DNA from: Gliomastix tumulicola
Taxonomy: Eukaryota; Ascomycota; Sordariomycetes; Hypocreales; Bionectriaceae
Length of the DNA: 64,000 nt
Direction of reading: 5' to 3'
Assembly: GCA_001599755.1 (NCBI GenBank)
Contig: BCHX01000001.1
Span: forward strand, 2,108,001-2,172,000
Position 1 is the stretch's first letter, and the number at the start of each line of letters is the position of its first letter. This document shows, one piece after another, positions 35,030 to 46,972 of this stretch. Under the pieces are notes generated by a model. The model did not search any database. It was not told the DNA's origin and worked only from the letters and a program-made list of their open reading frames with translations. The translations under genes and the position numbers were made by a program.

Positions 35030-37829
35030 TCACCGTCTGCTTTCCAGCTCTACCCCTTCATCGACGCCATCTTCATCTCCGTCCAAGATCGGTCCACCTC
35101 TGGGCTGTTGCGGCGGTCGTTCGCGGTCATCGCTCAGCCTGATGCGACCTCCAGACACGTGCAGGATCTTGCCCGATACCCAGCTGCCAACGCTGCGCAT
35201 GATGTCCCAGAGCTGCTCCTGACCCTCGTGGATCCGGTGGTCGTCCTTGGGGTGCTCCGAAGCCTCGACCTTGAACTGGTACTTCAGGCAGTCCTTCACC
35301 GTCACCAGACCCGTGAGCTTGCCGTGGTACTCGATGAGGATGACGCGAGGACCAATCTTCCTGAACAGCTCCATCACCGTCTCCAGCGGGAGGCGAGGAT
35401 GCGCGGTGACGGGGGTGGCGTCGACAAAGCGGCTGAAGTCAGCGACGGCACCTGATGAGGAGTCGAGGTTGACGTTGATGGTCGGCGTCATAGGCGTCAG
35501 GGGAAGCTGAGGCGGCGGAGGTGCGAACAGACACTTCATGTCACGGTTGTACGTGCGGTCACGATGGTGCCTGTCGATGGCGTACCGTAGCTCCGTACGC
35601 CCGATATAGCCGACCAGTATCTTGGACTTGGTATCCTCGACGACCGGGAAGCCCTGGTATTTATCGTCGGCAAGTAGCTGCTCGACGTCGCCAAGCGTCA
35701 GGCCGCTCACAGGCAGCGACACGACTGACGTCCGCATCACCTGCGACACGGAGACGCCGAAGTTGTGCTCCTCCTTATTATCGAGGAATGGGAAGCCGCT
35801 GAACCATATCATGCGGTCAGCAATACCACCCTTCCCAAACAGCTCGCTGACGGCCTTCGTAACGCCGACAACGATCATGGTGGGGAGGATGTACGTGAGA
35901 GCACCAGTCAGCTCAAACATGATGACAACCACTGATATGGTGATGTGCATGATGCCGCTCAGCGCAGCAGCCGCGCCCAAGAAGGCATACGTGCCCGGTG
36001 TGATGCATGGCTCATCAGGCTTGCAGGCGGCGAAAAAGGGGCTGTTGGGGCTCGCCTCGTGCAGGGCCTGGACGATGATGCCCACGAAGCGCCCGAAGGA
36101 GGCGCCGATGGCCATGGATGGGACGAAGATGCCGGCCGGGACTTTGCACCCATAAGAAATGATGACGAGGAAGATCCTCAGCACCGTCGCGATGACCAGC
36201 GACATAATATTCTTGAACCGCTTGTCAGGCTCGCAGAGCCCTGCGTAATCCTCTGCACCCTCACACTCAAGGAAGAGGATCTCCATGCTCTCGGTCATGT
36301 CGATCCGGAGAAAGGCATTGGGATAGGCGATAATGGCTGTCCCCAGCGCGAGAAGGGTGGCTTCCAACACAGCGTACTTGGCAAGGTACTTCTTGCGAAA
36401 CGACTGCACACGCAGATTCCACTTGATGACGAAGGCGCCGTACAACCCCCCAAAGATGCCAAGGATAATGTAGAAGACGATCTCGAAGAAGTGCCAGTCG
36501 CGGTCGTATTTGACCTGGAACATGACCAGCTGGCCCGTCCTGAAAGGGTTCATGGCTGCGAGGACAGCAGTAGCAACAAGGGCACAGAAATAACTGCGCC
36601 ACATAGTCTTGAGGGGAAAGTAATTGGACATCTCCTCAAGGGAGAATAAAACGCCGCCGATGGGACTGCCGAAGGCGACAGCGACACCGGCAGCAGCACT
36701 GGCGCTCAAGATCTCACGAGTCTTGGAGGCGTTGCGACGGTACTTCTTAAAGAGCCGCGATATCACGTTTCCAGTGCACACGGCGTAGTGCACACTCGGG
36801 CCTTCCTTTCCCACGGACAGCCCCGAGGCGATGGCAAGCGGCAGGCATACGGACTTGATGATGAGCGTCCAGAAGCCGAGGAAGCCCTTCATCACGAACC
36901 CGGCGATGATGCACTTGATCTCTGAGATACCTGAGCCAGCCGCGTAGGGCGCAAACGATCGGACCAGGACCGCAGCAACGAAGGCGAACAATGTCTAAAC
37001 TTGTTAGTGTGCCGTCCCTTGCGGTGCAAGAAGTACCGACCTACCGCAAATAAGATATAAATAAAATAGTTGAGCGGCTCAAAGCCCGTCCAGTGATGCC
37101 ACTCCGAACAGCCTATTATCCAACATCTTAGCACTCGTTCTCGTCAATCCCACACGGTGCGCACTCACCAGAGTCCTCGCCCCAGCAGCAGAAGCTCTCG
37201 TTGAGGTAGAAGCCCGTCGTGCAGTAGCCCATCTTTATGTCAGAGAGCCACTCGGTGATGATGCTCAGCAGAGCGGCGTTGAAGCCAATGGCAGCGCCGA
37301 CAAGCGTGACGACGATCCAGCCCTGGGCGGCATCATAAGACTCCCACAGGCGATATCTCCAGCCGGGCGAGCCAAGTTCGCGCACGCCGGCGGCTCGTCG
37401 TCGGCGGGCATTGCGCCTCGCTTGCTCTCGGGCGGTATCTTGTACCCAATCTTTTCCACAGCACTGCAGTCAGCACCCGCAACTCGTCATCTTGTAGGGC
37501 ACAATGAACATCGGTTCGGGTCGTTCGGCGTACCTATCGTAGAAAAGTCCTGGTGCTCAAAGTCAGTCCTCCCAGCTGCTCAAAGACGTTGAAGGCGTTC
37601 CCCCCGGCCACTCAGGGAGCGTGGTGGTGGTGTTGGTATTCACCTCATATCTCTTAATCTCTGCTATCTCCTCCTCGATCTTCGCTGTCTCTGCAGGCGC
37701 TTCCTCGACGGCGGCAGCAGCGCCATCTCCCTGTTCGACGAAGGACGGAGCGTAGGAAGGACGGGAGCTCGGGGATGGTCGGCGGACCAGGCTGGGGAGT
37801 GAGGCGAGCGACGTTGACGGGGTATTCAT
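35030..37829 (-). CDS. CLC chloride channel/exchanger with CBS domains (Gef1-like)
   Basis: Voltage-gated chloride channel or Cl-/H+ exchanger of Golgi, endosome or vacuole, related to yeast Gef1, which supports luminal acidification and copper loading. Minus-strand exons 37829-37644, 37549-37534, 37450-37169, 37112-37045 and 36994-35030 give 838 residues. Exon 2 has just 16 nt. It is needed to join RYE to DFSTIDWVQD in frame. Pore motifs: GSGIS (204-208), GKEGPSVH with the gating Glu248, then FGSPIGGVLFSLEE. Two C-terminal CBS domains (VMRTSVVSLPVSGLTLGD and HPRLPLETVMELFRKIG) could sense nucleotides. The family is firm. Exchanger rather than channel is the usual finding for this group. Confidence 0.95.
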
Positions 37830-38465
37830 GACGTTGAGCAGCCGATCATGGTCGCGGAGCCGTCAGTAGTCCTCGGAATCGCGCCGCGAGATGGTTCTGG
37901 GAGAGCTGCGTGGGTTGAGGGCTGGTGTGGTGGTTGCTTGAGCAGGTTGCTGTATTAATATTCAATTGCCTGGACCGGATGGAGGCTGGATAGCTGTTAT
38001 CAGCAGGCTGGCCGCCTATAATTAGAGGGAGCCTCCTGGAGACGCGGTCGTGATTGGTCCGGCTTCGTTTGGCGGGACGTTTCCAGCGACACGCCCTGCT
38101 AAAGTGCTATGCTCACCCCCTGGGACTAACAAGCCCGATCGCGTAAAGTGCATCAGAACTCGACCGCGTTGAACTTCACCAGCTGCATCATACCGACCTG
38201 GGATTTTTTTCGCACTCGACCTGGCTCATTGAGTCGCGAATTCACTCCAGCAAAAAAACGAAGCCCCCTCTCTATATCCCATATTCTTCACATCAGTAAG
38301 CTTTCCTGAAAGAACTTCCACTCCCAACCACCGACCACGAATCATGTCCTGACTCTCAAATTCAGCATTTATACAGAGAGCATCCAGTTCCAAAAGGATC
38401 TTCTCTTCACGTCAATCATCCATCCATGAGAATTTGAAGTGCTGGCACTTCACCTCATATCCAAG
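37830..38465. promoter_or_regulatory. divergent upstream region CLC / Dpb3-like
   Basis: 636 bp between two opposed start codons. It contains poly-T and poly-A runs near 38204 and 38253 and a CT-rich leader on the + strand toward 38460. No gene seen. Confidence 0.5.
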
Positions 38466-39313
38466 ATGCCCTACAACACCACAGCCATCCCTCCCAAGAA
38501 GGAGCCGACAGGGCAAACGCAGCTCCCTTGTGAGTCGGGACTCGCAAATCAAGGAGAAATCTCACGACTAACCTACCAATCCAGTGTCGAGGGTCAAGAA
38601 GATCATCTCCCAGGACTCGGACGTCCAGCTGTGCTCCAATAACGCTGCGTTCATTATCACATGCGCCGCCGTGAGTCTGCTTCTGCCTTGATCTGTAATC
38701 TGACGATGCCCGGCTCGGCTCACAACCTGATAGGAATTGTTCATCCAGCACTTGGCGGATGAGGCACATACACAGGCCAAGCTCGAGCGCAAGCCTCGTC
38801 GCAATATTCAATACAAGGATCTCGGTCCGTTTCTCCTTTACAACCCCCCCCCTCTCCCTTTTTTTTGGTTACTGATTACTGACATATTCAACAGCCAGCG
38901 CCGTGTCCCACCACGACCACCTCGAATTTCTCGAGGACGTCGTGCCCAAGACGGTGCCCTACAAGAAGATCAAGGCCGCCGCTGTGACAACCCAAGCCCG
39001 TCTACGTGGTGAGAATGCCACCGAAGACGCTGTTGCTGCTGCTGCTACCAACGCAGGCGCCGCCAGCGGCAGGCCCCTCACGGCAAACGGCACCGCCACC
39101 ATCGTCAACGGCGAAGGGCCCCCGACGTCCTTCTTCACGCTGCCGACGTCACGCGTCGCCCAAGCCAACCACAGCAGCCGCAACGCTACCGGGACTCCCT
39201 CCTCGGCCTCGGCAGCAGCGCCCGAGGAAGATCCGAACCAGCAGCTGGAATTGGAGATGAGGCAGGCTCAGGGGCCGCCGGGTCAGGATGCGGACGTGCA
39301 CATGACGGGTTAG
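38466..39313 (+). CDS. histone-fold protein, Dpb3/CHRAC-like
   Basis: CBF/NF-Y-type histone-fold protein like Dpb3 (DNA polymerase epsilon) and CHRAC subunits; such proteins pair with a second histone-fold partner. Exons 38466-38529, 38585-38670, 38734-38824 and 38895-39313 give 219 residues. The histone fold runs from about residue 22 to 90: LSRVKKIISQDSD, CSNNAAFIITCAAELFIQHL, KPRRNIQYKDLASAV, and LEFLEDVVPKT. The tail is Ala/Thr-rich and disordered. The third intron has an unusual donor, GTCCGT, but its removal gives the conserved KDLASAVSHHDHLEFL. Assignment to Dpb3 rather than another CBF/NF-Y member is likely but not proven. Confidence 0.87.
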
Positions 39314-39586
39314 CGAAACCGGCGGCGTGCCTTCGCGAGGATGCTCAATTTTTGATCAGCGTTAAAGGATTTCACGTCCCGTCTAGCTGTTCTTGCTCTC
39401 CAGAACAAGAATGAAAGATGAAAACTCAGGTCCAAAAACCGGTCCCGCCCTTTTTTTGTGTGTTCCAAACCAAAGAGGCTATCCTCAACTCCTGAAAGAA
39501 ATCCAGTCTTACTAAAGGCCTATGCAAATCCAGTGTATATGAACACTTGCGTATCCCTTCTTTCCCCCCTCGAATGTCTGCGTCCC

Positions 39587-40708
39587 TTATTCTTCCATAG
39601 CATCCCCCTGGACGCCAGACGGCAGCCGTCCCTCGTTCAGTTCCTTCTCCAGCGCGATGATCTCCTGTAAACTCGTCGCATTGCGGATCCGCTCCTGTAG
39701 CTTCTTCTTCTCGGCATCGGTGAGCTTTATCCTCGACAGCTTGGAGGGAGCCGACGTCTGTTTCGAAGAAATGTCGACGGCCTTTGATTTTTGCCCCTTG
39801 ATCTGTGAAGCCAGAGGTGTCAGCGATTGGCAATGTCCAAGTAACAACACACACTTAACGAGGGGTTCCATACCTGCTCTGCCAGAGGCGTCGGCTCCGT
39901 CTCGGTTCCAAAGAGCTCCCTTCCCCTCTCGCGCTCGGCATCCTTGACCTTGGCGTAGTCGAGGAAGCGCACGCTCGGGCATCGCCAGATGACCCAGTAG
40001 CGGTAATGCTGCATAACCCAGTCAGCTCCAAAGCCGCCTCCCAACCAAACCTTTCTACGCCACATATCCAATCAAGTTTCCTCCCCAGAAACACAGAATA
40101 TAAATCTGGACGTACCTCCTTCTTCGTGATGGGATTGTCCGCCAGCACCAGGTGCGTCAGCCGGGGGAACTGCCCAAGCACATCCACATCCGCCAGCTCG
40201 GCGATGTTGTTCGACGACAGCACGAGGTTGGTCAGATTCGGCACCGACTTGACGAGCGTCGACTGGATGGCGGACACGCGGTTCCGCGCTAGCAGCAGCG
40301 TCGAGATCCGCGGCGAGAGCGGGAAGTTGCCCAGCACCTGGATATCATTGTCGGTGAAGTCAATGGCATCGTGGGGCTGTCAATATATATTCTCGTCAGC
40401 TCCAAAAGCTCCCACCCAAAATTCGCAGCCAGAGAGAGGAGAAGTGCAAACATACCCCAGCGACACCCAGGTTCTCAATCGCGGGGATTCGGTGTCCTGT
40501 TGTGCCCAAAAAAATGGATGGATATAGATTAACCCTGCCCTCTTCTGTAGATTCAAGAAAACAGCCTTCTTCTTTTCAGGAAGTGTAGCATCTGCTCTTT
40601 TCAAGCCTTCCCCCCGAGATCAAACGCACCTCGGAGATCGAGTTCTCGCTCTTTCAGTGGATTCAGGTAGGAGAGCGAATCCCTGATGAGCTCGGTTGTG
40701 AGCCTCAT
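39587..40708 (-). CDS. LEA1: U2 snRNP protein A' (Lea1)
   Basis: Leucine-rich-repeat protein of the U2 small nuclear ribonucleoprotein. It binds U2 B'' and U2 snRNA for branch-site recognition. Minus-strand exons 40708-40630, 40496-40456, 40376-40116, 40008-39874 and 39802-39587 give 243 residues. The start MRLTTELIRDSLSYLNPLKE is characteristic. LRRs include AIDFTDNDI, STLLLARNRVSAIQ, LTNLVLSSNNIAEL and LTHLVLADNPITK, capped by HYRYWVIWRCPSVRFLDY. The C-terminal part is Lys/Glu-rich. Five exons with a 41-nt second exon make it intron-dense for its size. Confidence 0.95.
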
Positions 40709-41166
40709 TGTGGTGATATGTGGTGGGTGGTGGGAGTCGGAGTCGGAGTCGGGGGTCGGAGTCTCGTGACCGCCTCAAGACGCGCTGGTGGGGGCAATTA
40801 AGGTCGCTCGTCTAGATTAACGTCTAAGTCGATTCTTCGCCTTCGGTTATTTAATACTCGATCGAGGGTATCATAAGGGTGTCGGAGTGAGAGGCCGTGA
40901 TGCTATCGCAGGGGTGCAGACGAGGCTGCTGGTTTGGAGCTCGGGTTGCCGTAATTATTTTTTCCCCAGCCGCTCTTCCCAAGCTAGCCCACTTTCGTCA
41001 TTTGGTGTGGTGGGGCATCATCAACTGCCACCACCACTCACTAATAACATCGAGACAAGCCTCTGGTCGATTATATTCTACCATTATCATATTCCAATAC
41101 AGACGTCTAGCTTGAGCGTATCCTATATAGCACAAGGAGTCCCAGTGTATCCATTGCAGAGTGAAT
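40709..41166. other. intergenic region with GGAGTC repeat
   Basis: Promoter of LEA1 and 3' UTR of VPS15, both minus strand. A short imperfect array of ggagtc units lies at about 40731-40763, within 60 bp of the LEA1 start codon. No gene seen. Confidence 0.6.
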
Positions 41167-44100
41167 CTATTGAAGCGCAAAAACCACCCCTGACCGATCT
41201 GCCGAGATGCTCATCGTGTAAGGGTACTCCAGCAGAGCAACGTCCGTGATGGAGTCCAGATGCGACTGGAGAAGTTGCTGCTGCTGCTGCGATATAACCG
41301 TCGATCTCGGCCGTCGCCCACTCCCAGATGCCGAGGACGACTTACTGCCCTTGGCAGCATTCTGGGCCGTCGGCTGAGGCCTGGGGAATCGCTCCGTGTT
41401 CACCGCCACTCCGCTGAGAGGGTTGGTCGTCGTGTACGTAGGTCGTGGCTCGTCGTGCAGCAGCCCGCTGTACACGCACGAGTTCTCTGGCCGGGAGATG
41501 TCCCAGAATCTCAGCCGCTTGTCCGAGCCGCCGGTGAGGATGAACGCGTGACGGACGTCGCGCGACTCCTCCGCGGTTGAACCAATCCCGACCAGCATTG
41601 CCCTCACGCCCTTGTCCGAGTTGGCTGCCTCGTTGTTTTCGAGGTTCGTCCCGAAGCGCCCAAGCATGCCCTCCGGTTTGTCCTCGTCCACGTCCCAGGC
41701 TTCGTAAGGCTTGTTGCTGTCCTTACCACCTCCCGTCCGATAAATCTCCCTACACGTGACCTTCTCCAGATCCCACACAGTGACCTCGCCTTGCCCGGTG
41801 CCTCCAGAGATGCAGACCCATTTCCCCCGTCCCTTGGTCGGGTGAATACTAAGGCGGTAGATGGACCCGCGTCCTGGCACTCCGAAGGCTCGGAGGCGCA
41901 TCCTGAAACGGAGATCCCAGAGGTCCACGACACCATGGGACGTGCCTATGCAGAGCCAATTCTTCTTTCGATCGACACAGAAACACGTCGGCGTCCCATG
42001 GTGGACGGGGTTCTCAAGCACATACATGATCGTCATCGTCCTGAGGTCGATGCCCAGGATTCTGGAGCGATTTGTAGCAAGCAGCAGGACTGATGTCGAC
42101 TCTTGTCTGAAGTGCTCACACCAGACGGCAAATTCGTCACCGGGGAGATTGTGCTCTCTGATGAGTCGAAGCTTGCCGTATCGAAGGACGCCTCCTGCAG
42201 TGATGGTATCAACCTTGACAACATGCACGCTGCCATCCGTGGCACAGCTCACGAAGCAATGCGTGTTCTCAATAAAGCACATTCCAACGACATGAGCGCC
42301 ATCGGCATGCTTGTGCGTTTGCCTAGAGCGGTTCGTTATATTTCGCTCCAGCCGGGCCGAGTCCCAAACCCTGACAGCGCCGTCATGGCCACCCGTCAGG
42401 AAGAACAGGTGATCTGGCGAGGCAATGATCCTGTTGATTGGACCCCGGTGCTCACCAAAGGTAGCCACCAGCTTCCCTTCCGGCCTCCATGGTTCAGTAC
42501 TCGGGTAAGCACTGATCTGGTTCGCCTTCTTTCTGGAAATAGGCTGCACAAAGGGCCCAAAATCCAAGATATCTCGGGGGAAGTTCTCCAGGTACATGTT
42601 ATCGAGCATCTTCTGAATGTTCGGATCCGTACCCTCGTAGGTATGCTTGTGGACCTTCTGGGCCGTCGCTGTCAACCCGTCGCGAGCCGGGCTGTCTTCG
42701 ACTGCGGCTGGCTGTCCAAAGGGTCCCTCGACTTCACCAAAAGCATCGGCAGCCGTAGTACCGATCTCTGGGATCGACTTGTTGCTATCCCTCCGGTCCA
42801 GAAGGCTCAGCGGGCTAGTCCCCTGTCGACTAGCCCGTCTTGAGGAGAAGGGCTCCTCGTGGTTGGTCGAGCTCTCTGCGTGAATGTCGTTGGGTGAGAG
42901 CCGGCGCTCGTTAGGCGGCCGTGGCCCAGGCCCGACGCTCTGCACCCTATTCTTGTGTGTGTTCAGAGCAGCCCGCTTCCTCTTGCTGACGGAGTCGTCA
43001 ATAGTCATCGACGCGTCAAGAAGAGCATCTGCAATCGTGTAAGGCCCGTTCTGCAGGTCAGCATCAATAGGGGCTGCAGGATCCCGCAGCGGCGCATCAT
43101 TGAAGAAGATGGTTTGCGGATGGACACCCAGCTCCTTAAGTGATATCAGTCCCGTCTGCAAGTTTCCATCCGTTCCAGGGGTATCGCGCGACCTCATCTT
43201 GCTAAGGCGCCATATGAACTCCCTCAATGCCAGGAGTTTGGCCTCATCCTCTGATTTCAACCCCAGATTCTTCAGTTTAGACAGCCACTGCTCATCCTCG
43301 TCATTGCGAGCAACCTTGCTCATGGAGCTTGGCGTGACGTCTTTCGACGATCTTCCAGTCAGTGATCCAAAAGCCAAAGATCGGGCTTGCTGCAACGACT
43401 TCCAGAAGAGACCCCGATCTGTCTGTGAAGCCCATGTCACAGCCTGGTCAAAAACTGCTCTAGACACGGGTTTCTTGAGCACATCTAATAGGTCAAGCTC
43501 GGAGAACTCCACGATACGATCCATCATGAGATGGGGTGCAATCGACGGCAGGACAAAGCTTCGCACTTCAGCTCTGCTAAGATACTTTGTAGACATAGCC
43601 AAAAACTCAGTAGCCGACTCACGAATCCAGATATTGGGATGAACCGTGAATCTGCCTGTGAGGTCGACGAGCTCGTACAGTGTCGGCTTGGTCAGCAGAC
43701 CGAGACTAGCAAGCTCAGCCATGGAATGCAGGCCAGACTGAACAACGTGCTCCTCCGTGTCTGTCAATGCCTGCACCATGAGCGGAAGGATAAACTCCTC
43801 AAGGCTCGCGCTGCCGATGACAATGGCAATGGCCACAATGGTATCAAAAAATGCACACCGCAGGGTCCAGTCCCGGTCGTTCAAGTAGGTGTTAAGGTGG
43901 GTGAGCAAGATGTCGTTGGAATCGTCCCGGAAGAACATGCAGAGCTCCGGGACCGAAGCCAGAAACGCCCGACGCACATACGGGTCCGTATCCTCAACTA
44001 GCTGCTTCGAGTGGCTCTCGAGCACTTTGAGCAGCTGCTGTCCGGCGTTGTCGAACACGCTCTCAAAGTTGGCCACTGCATCGATTCCAGGCTCCACCTC

Positions 44101-45793
44101 CGGGTCGGCGATGGGCATCGAGCCGTCGGTCTTCTGGCTCGATGCCATCTGGAAGAAGCGCAATGCGGTGCTAGCCAAGCTGCCTAAGCAAGAAGCATAG
44201 GTCGCTCGCACCAAGGGGCTCGAGATGCGAGACTTGGAGCCCAGGACGATCTCCATGCGGGGGAGGACATATTCAACCAGAACGTGAGAGTTGATGGGTG
44301 TCACCATCTTCACAAGCTGAAGAAGCTGTGTGATGGTCCGGATAGCGGAGATAATCACTGCATCAGCCTCGTCCTCGCGAATCAAGGTCATCAAGTAGGG
44401 CAGGACGCGATCTAGCTTTGCTTCATCCGTGAGCCTCTCTGCAAAAGCGAGCAAGATGTCGCACGCTCGTATCCTCGACGTAGCGCGAGCCGTCGTCCTC
44501 AGTGATGACACGACCACCGTCAAAAATATCAAAGTGCCGTCGTCCTCTGGCGGCTCGAGGTTGGGCGATACATAGTGCTCGTGATTGGGTATGCTCAGCC
44601 GCACGGGAAAGTGGCCGAACGACAATCGAGATAAGGGCTGAGTGACATCTTCCACGGCCCTCTTCTCCGGCTGGTGGCCGAGCAGGTGTGAGATCTTTTC
44701 CAAGTCGTGCCAGATGCGGTCGATGCGCTCGTCCGACTCCCCCAGATTGCTCTCCGCGCTCGACATAGCCGTGTTTCCGGACGACGAGTCCGTGATGAGT
44801 CCCATATACCCGTGGAGAAAGCTGTAGAAGTACTCGGGAAAGACCTTGCCCATCCAGAACTTGAGATACTGCTCGGCCGAGTAGCGCTTCTCCGGGTCGA
44901 GCTGTATCATGTGCGCAATCATCTCGCGGACGTCTCTGTCGGGGATGCTGCCGAGGTGCGTGATGACGGGGTCGTACTCGCCCCGGCGGTACTTGTAGAG
45001 CTGTGCGAGGTTGAAGATCTCCGACTCGACGAACATCTGCGCGATGACGCAGCCCGCGCTGAAGATGTCCATGGCCCATGTCATCGACCCCTCCTGCGGC
45101 GGCGGCTCGCCGGTGGGATAGAACCGCTCGGGCGCAATATAACACGTTCGCCGACCGGACGAATCGAAGAAGTAGGAGAAGTCGCTCGGGTTGTCGTCGG
45201 GCAGCATGACGGGCTTGTACGCGGACGAGAAGTCGGTCAGGTAGAGCCAGTTCCAAGAGGTGACGAGGATGTTCTGCGCCTTGATGTCGCCGTGGTAGAT
45301 GTCGTTGCTGTGGCAGTCCTTCAGCGCGCAGAGCAGCTGGAAGGCCAGCCATTTCCTCTCAATGTCCTCCAGGAACGGCCGTGTGCTCAGGCGGTCGTAG
45401 AGCGAGCTGTAGAGGAACTGGCGCACGAGGTATCCGTTCGTCTCGGTCTCGATGATGCGTTGGAACCCGAGGGCATTCGGTATCCGGGCCAAAGACTTGC
45501 GCTGCTCTGTAAACGGGTCCGTCAGCCTTTCCCTGTCCCAATATCCAAGTCGTCCGTCAAGCGTCTAGGAGGTTCTTACCAGCTATTTCCTTCTTGTACT
45601 TCCCCAGCTTGACATCCGTGTATGGCTTGACCAGCACCTTGACAAGCACGACGCCGCTATCCGTTCGACCGCGAATACTCTTCATGAAGCGGGCGTTCCC
45701 AATGCTCTTCTCGTACTGGACATCGCTGAGCTGCGGGATATCGATGCCGGCCGAGCCAGCCGATGGCGTGGCGAGGGAGAATCCCTGACCCAT
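41167..45793 (-). CDS. VPS15: VPS15 serine/threonine kinase-like PI3K regulatory subunit
   Basis: Myristoylated regulatory subunit that anchors and activates the class III PI 3-kinase VPS34 in autophagy and endosomal sorting. Minus-strand exons 45793-45580 and 45506-41167 give 1517 residues. The N-terminal MGQG is a myristoylation site. The kinase-like domain has VVLVKVLVK, a catalytic loop HGDIKAQN (Asp145, Asn150) instead of HRD, and DFS (from Asp163) instead of DFG. These changes are typical of VPS15 and make it a weak or pseudo-kinase. A HEAT-repeat region occupies the middle, and C-terminal WD40 repeats (about 1120-1517) include FFLTGGHDGAVRVWDS and TGGSDKRLRFWDI. The 73-nt intron falls early in the kinase domain. 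The protein stops right after GVVFALQ, closing the propeller. Confidence 0.97.
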
Positions 45794-46515
45794 TGTCTAT
45801 GTCGTCGTCGTCGTCGTCGGTGAAAAGGGGGAGAACAGGTCGTGTCGCGCGCGCCGCCACTTCCCTCTCTATTCTACTCTGCTCTGCCCTACTCCAAGCC
45901 AGTCCAGTCCAGTAGCGCGTCGAGACCACGGCTAATGTTGGCGCATGGCATTTTCGGTGGGTGCCATGTGACAGGTGGATGATCCCAGGGATGGCGAGGT
46001 CAGACGGTGAGGTGGTGGTTATTTGCTGATTGGGAGGTCGGTGACAGTGACAGTGACGAAGATGTCTTACGCCTGGGATGGTGAGTCGCAAAACGGAGCT
46101 CCGTCAGCGCGTCCAGAAGCTGGTGGATGAGGTGTGGTAGAGGCAGGCAGCCAGTGATAGCTGACCTGAGCTATCGTCATACCAAAGCGGTGGAGTCCAC
46201 CCAGCTCCTTCCAATACGGTAACGCTTCAAGGACCCCGTTTGCTGAGCAAGCGTACTAAAAGTAGTTGCTCACTTATACTTTTTAGCTCACCATTTTTGA
46301 GTGTACCGTCAAGTACTCTAGTCTCTTTTCTTTTCTCCCACTACCCCAGATTCGAGTATCCAGATCCCAACATGAACGGTAACCTCTCCGACACCTGCCA
46401 GGCACGGTCTCAACGGTTCCAGCCCGCACTGCTCAGCTCGGGAGGGCCGGTACGAGCAGAGATTTCGAACACATGGCCTGCATGTGCAGAGTCAGAAGGA
46501 TTCATCAAGTACCTA
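45794..46515. other. intergenic region upstream of VPS15
   Basis: VPS15 promoter. A (GTC)n run of about seven units (45797-45820) lies in the probable VPS15 5' UTR. An open frame at 46372-46518 reading MNGNLSDTCQARS on the + strand is weak and is not called as a gene. Confidence 0.5.
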
Positions 46516-46749
46516 CTAGTAAGTATGAGGCTTAAGGGTATCATCAATCTCATTATTGTACCGCTCACGAAGCTGCCCCTCATATTCTGCAACACAAGGC
46601 CGTAGGGAACCATATGCGATATCCAAAGTCGTCTGCTTTTCCATGACATTGGCTATCTCCTGGCTATCCACAAGCCCATCCTTCATGTAAACGACAAGTA
46701 AAGCAAGTTGTACACCGCCCACGGAGACGAGATATGTCTCCAGATGCCG
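46516..46749 (-). pseudogene. orphan coding-like fragment, possible exon or gene relic
   Basis: A minus-strand open stretch of 77 codons begins right after a good acceptor-like ttttcag (exon side at 46749) and ends at a TAG at 46516-46518. The translation has protein-like composition (for example GGVQLALLVVYMKDGLVDS and YEGQLRERYNNEIDDTLKP) rather than the Arg/Pro/Ser bias of random GC-rich frames. No start codon or upstream exon can be placed in the 220 bp before the 415-residue gene. It may be a degraded gene end, a 3'-terminal exon or chance. I do not recognise the family. Confidence 0.25.
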
Positions 46750-46972
46750 CTGAAAATGGTAACTCCATACCTAAGGTCTGTACTAACGCCCTCTTGCAAG
46801 TTGTTATCAGAATGCCTTCCCCAAAATTACTCAATATCAAGAAAAATCGTCCAATCATTCGTTTCCAAGTCTCATGATAGATTGGTGTGAGGTCCCAATC
46901 GTAGGATCAGAAGATCCCTTTTTTTTGGTGTGTGCGTAAAGTCGTAGCTCTTTGTCCATCATCCAGTCGCTC

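Noticed and set aside
44423..45352. 309-codon minus-strand frame overlapping VPS15
   Set aside because: Same strand but another frame of the kinase domain; the VPS15 frame carries all conserved motifs.
46240..46605. Open + strand frame with MNGNLSDTCQARS and a GTAAGT-like site at 46519
   Set aside because: No acceptor or second exon gives a longer protein, and the GTAAGT-like site overlaps the TAG that ends the opposite-strand fragment.
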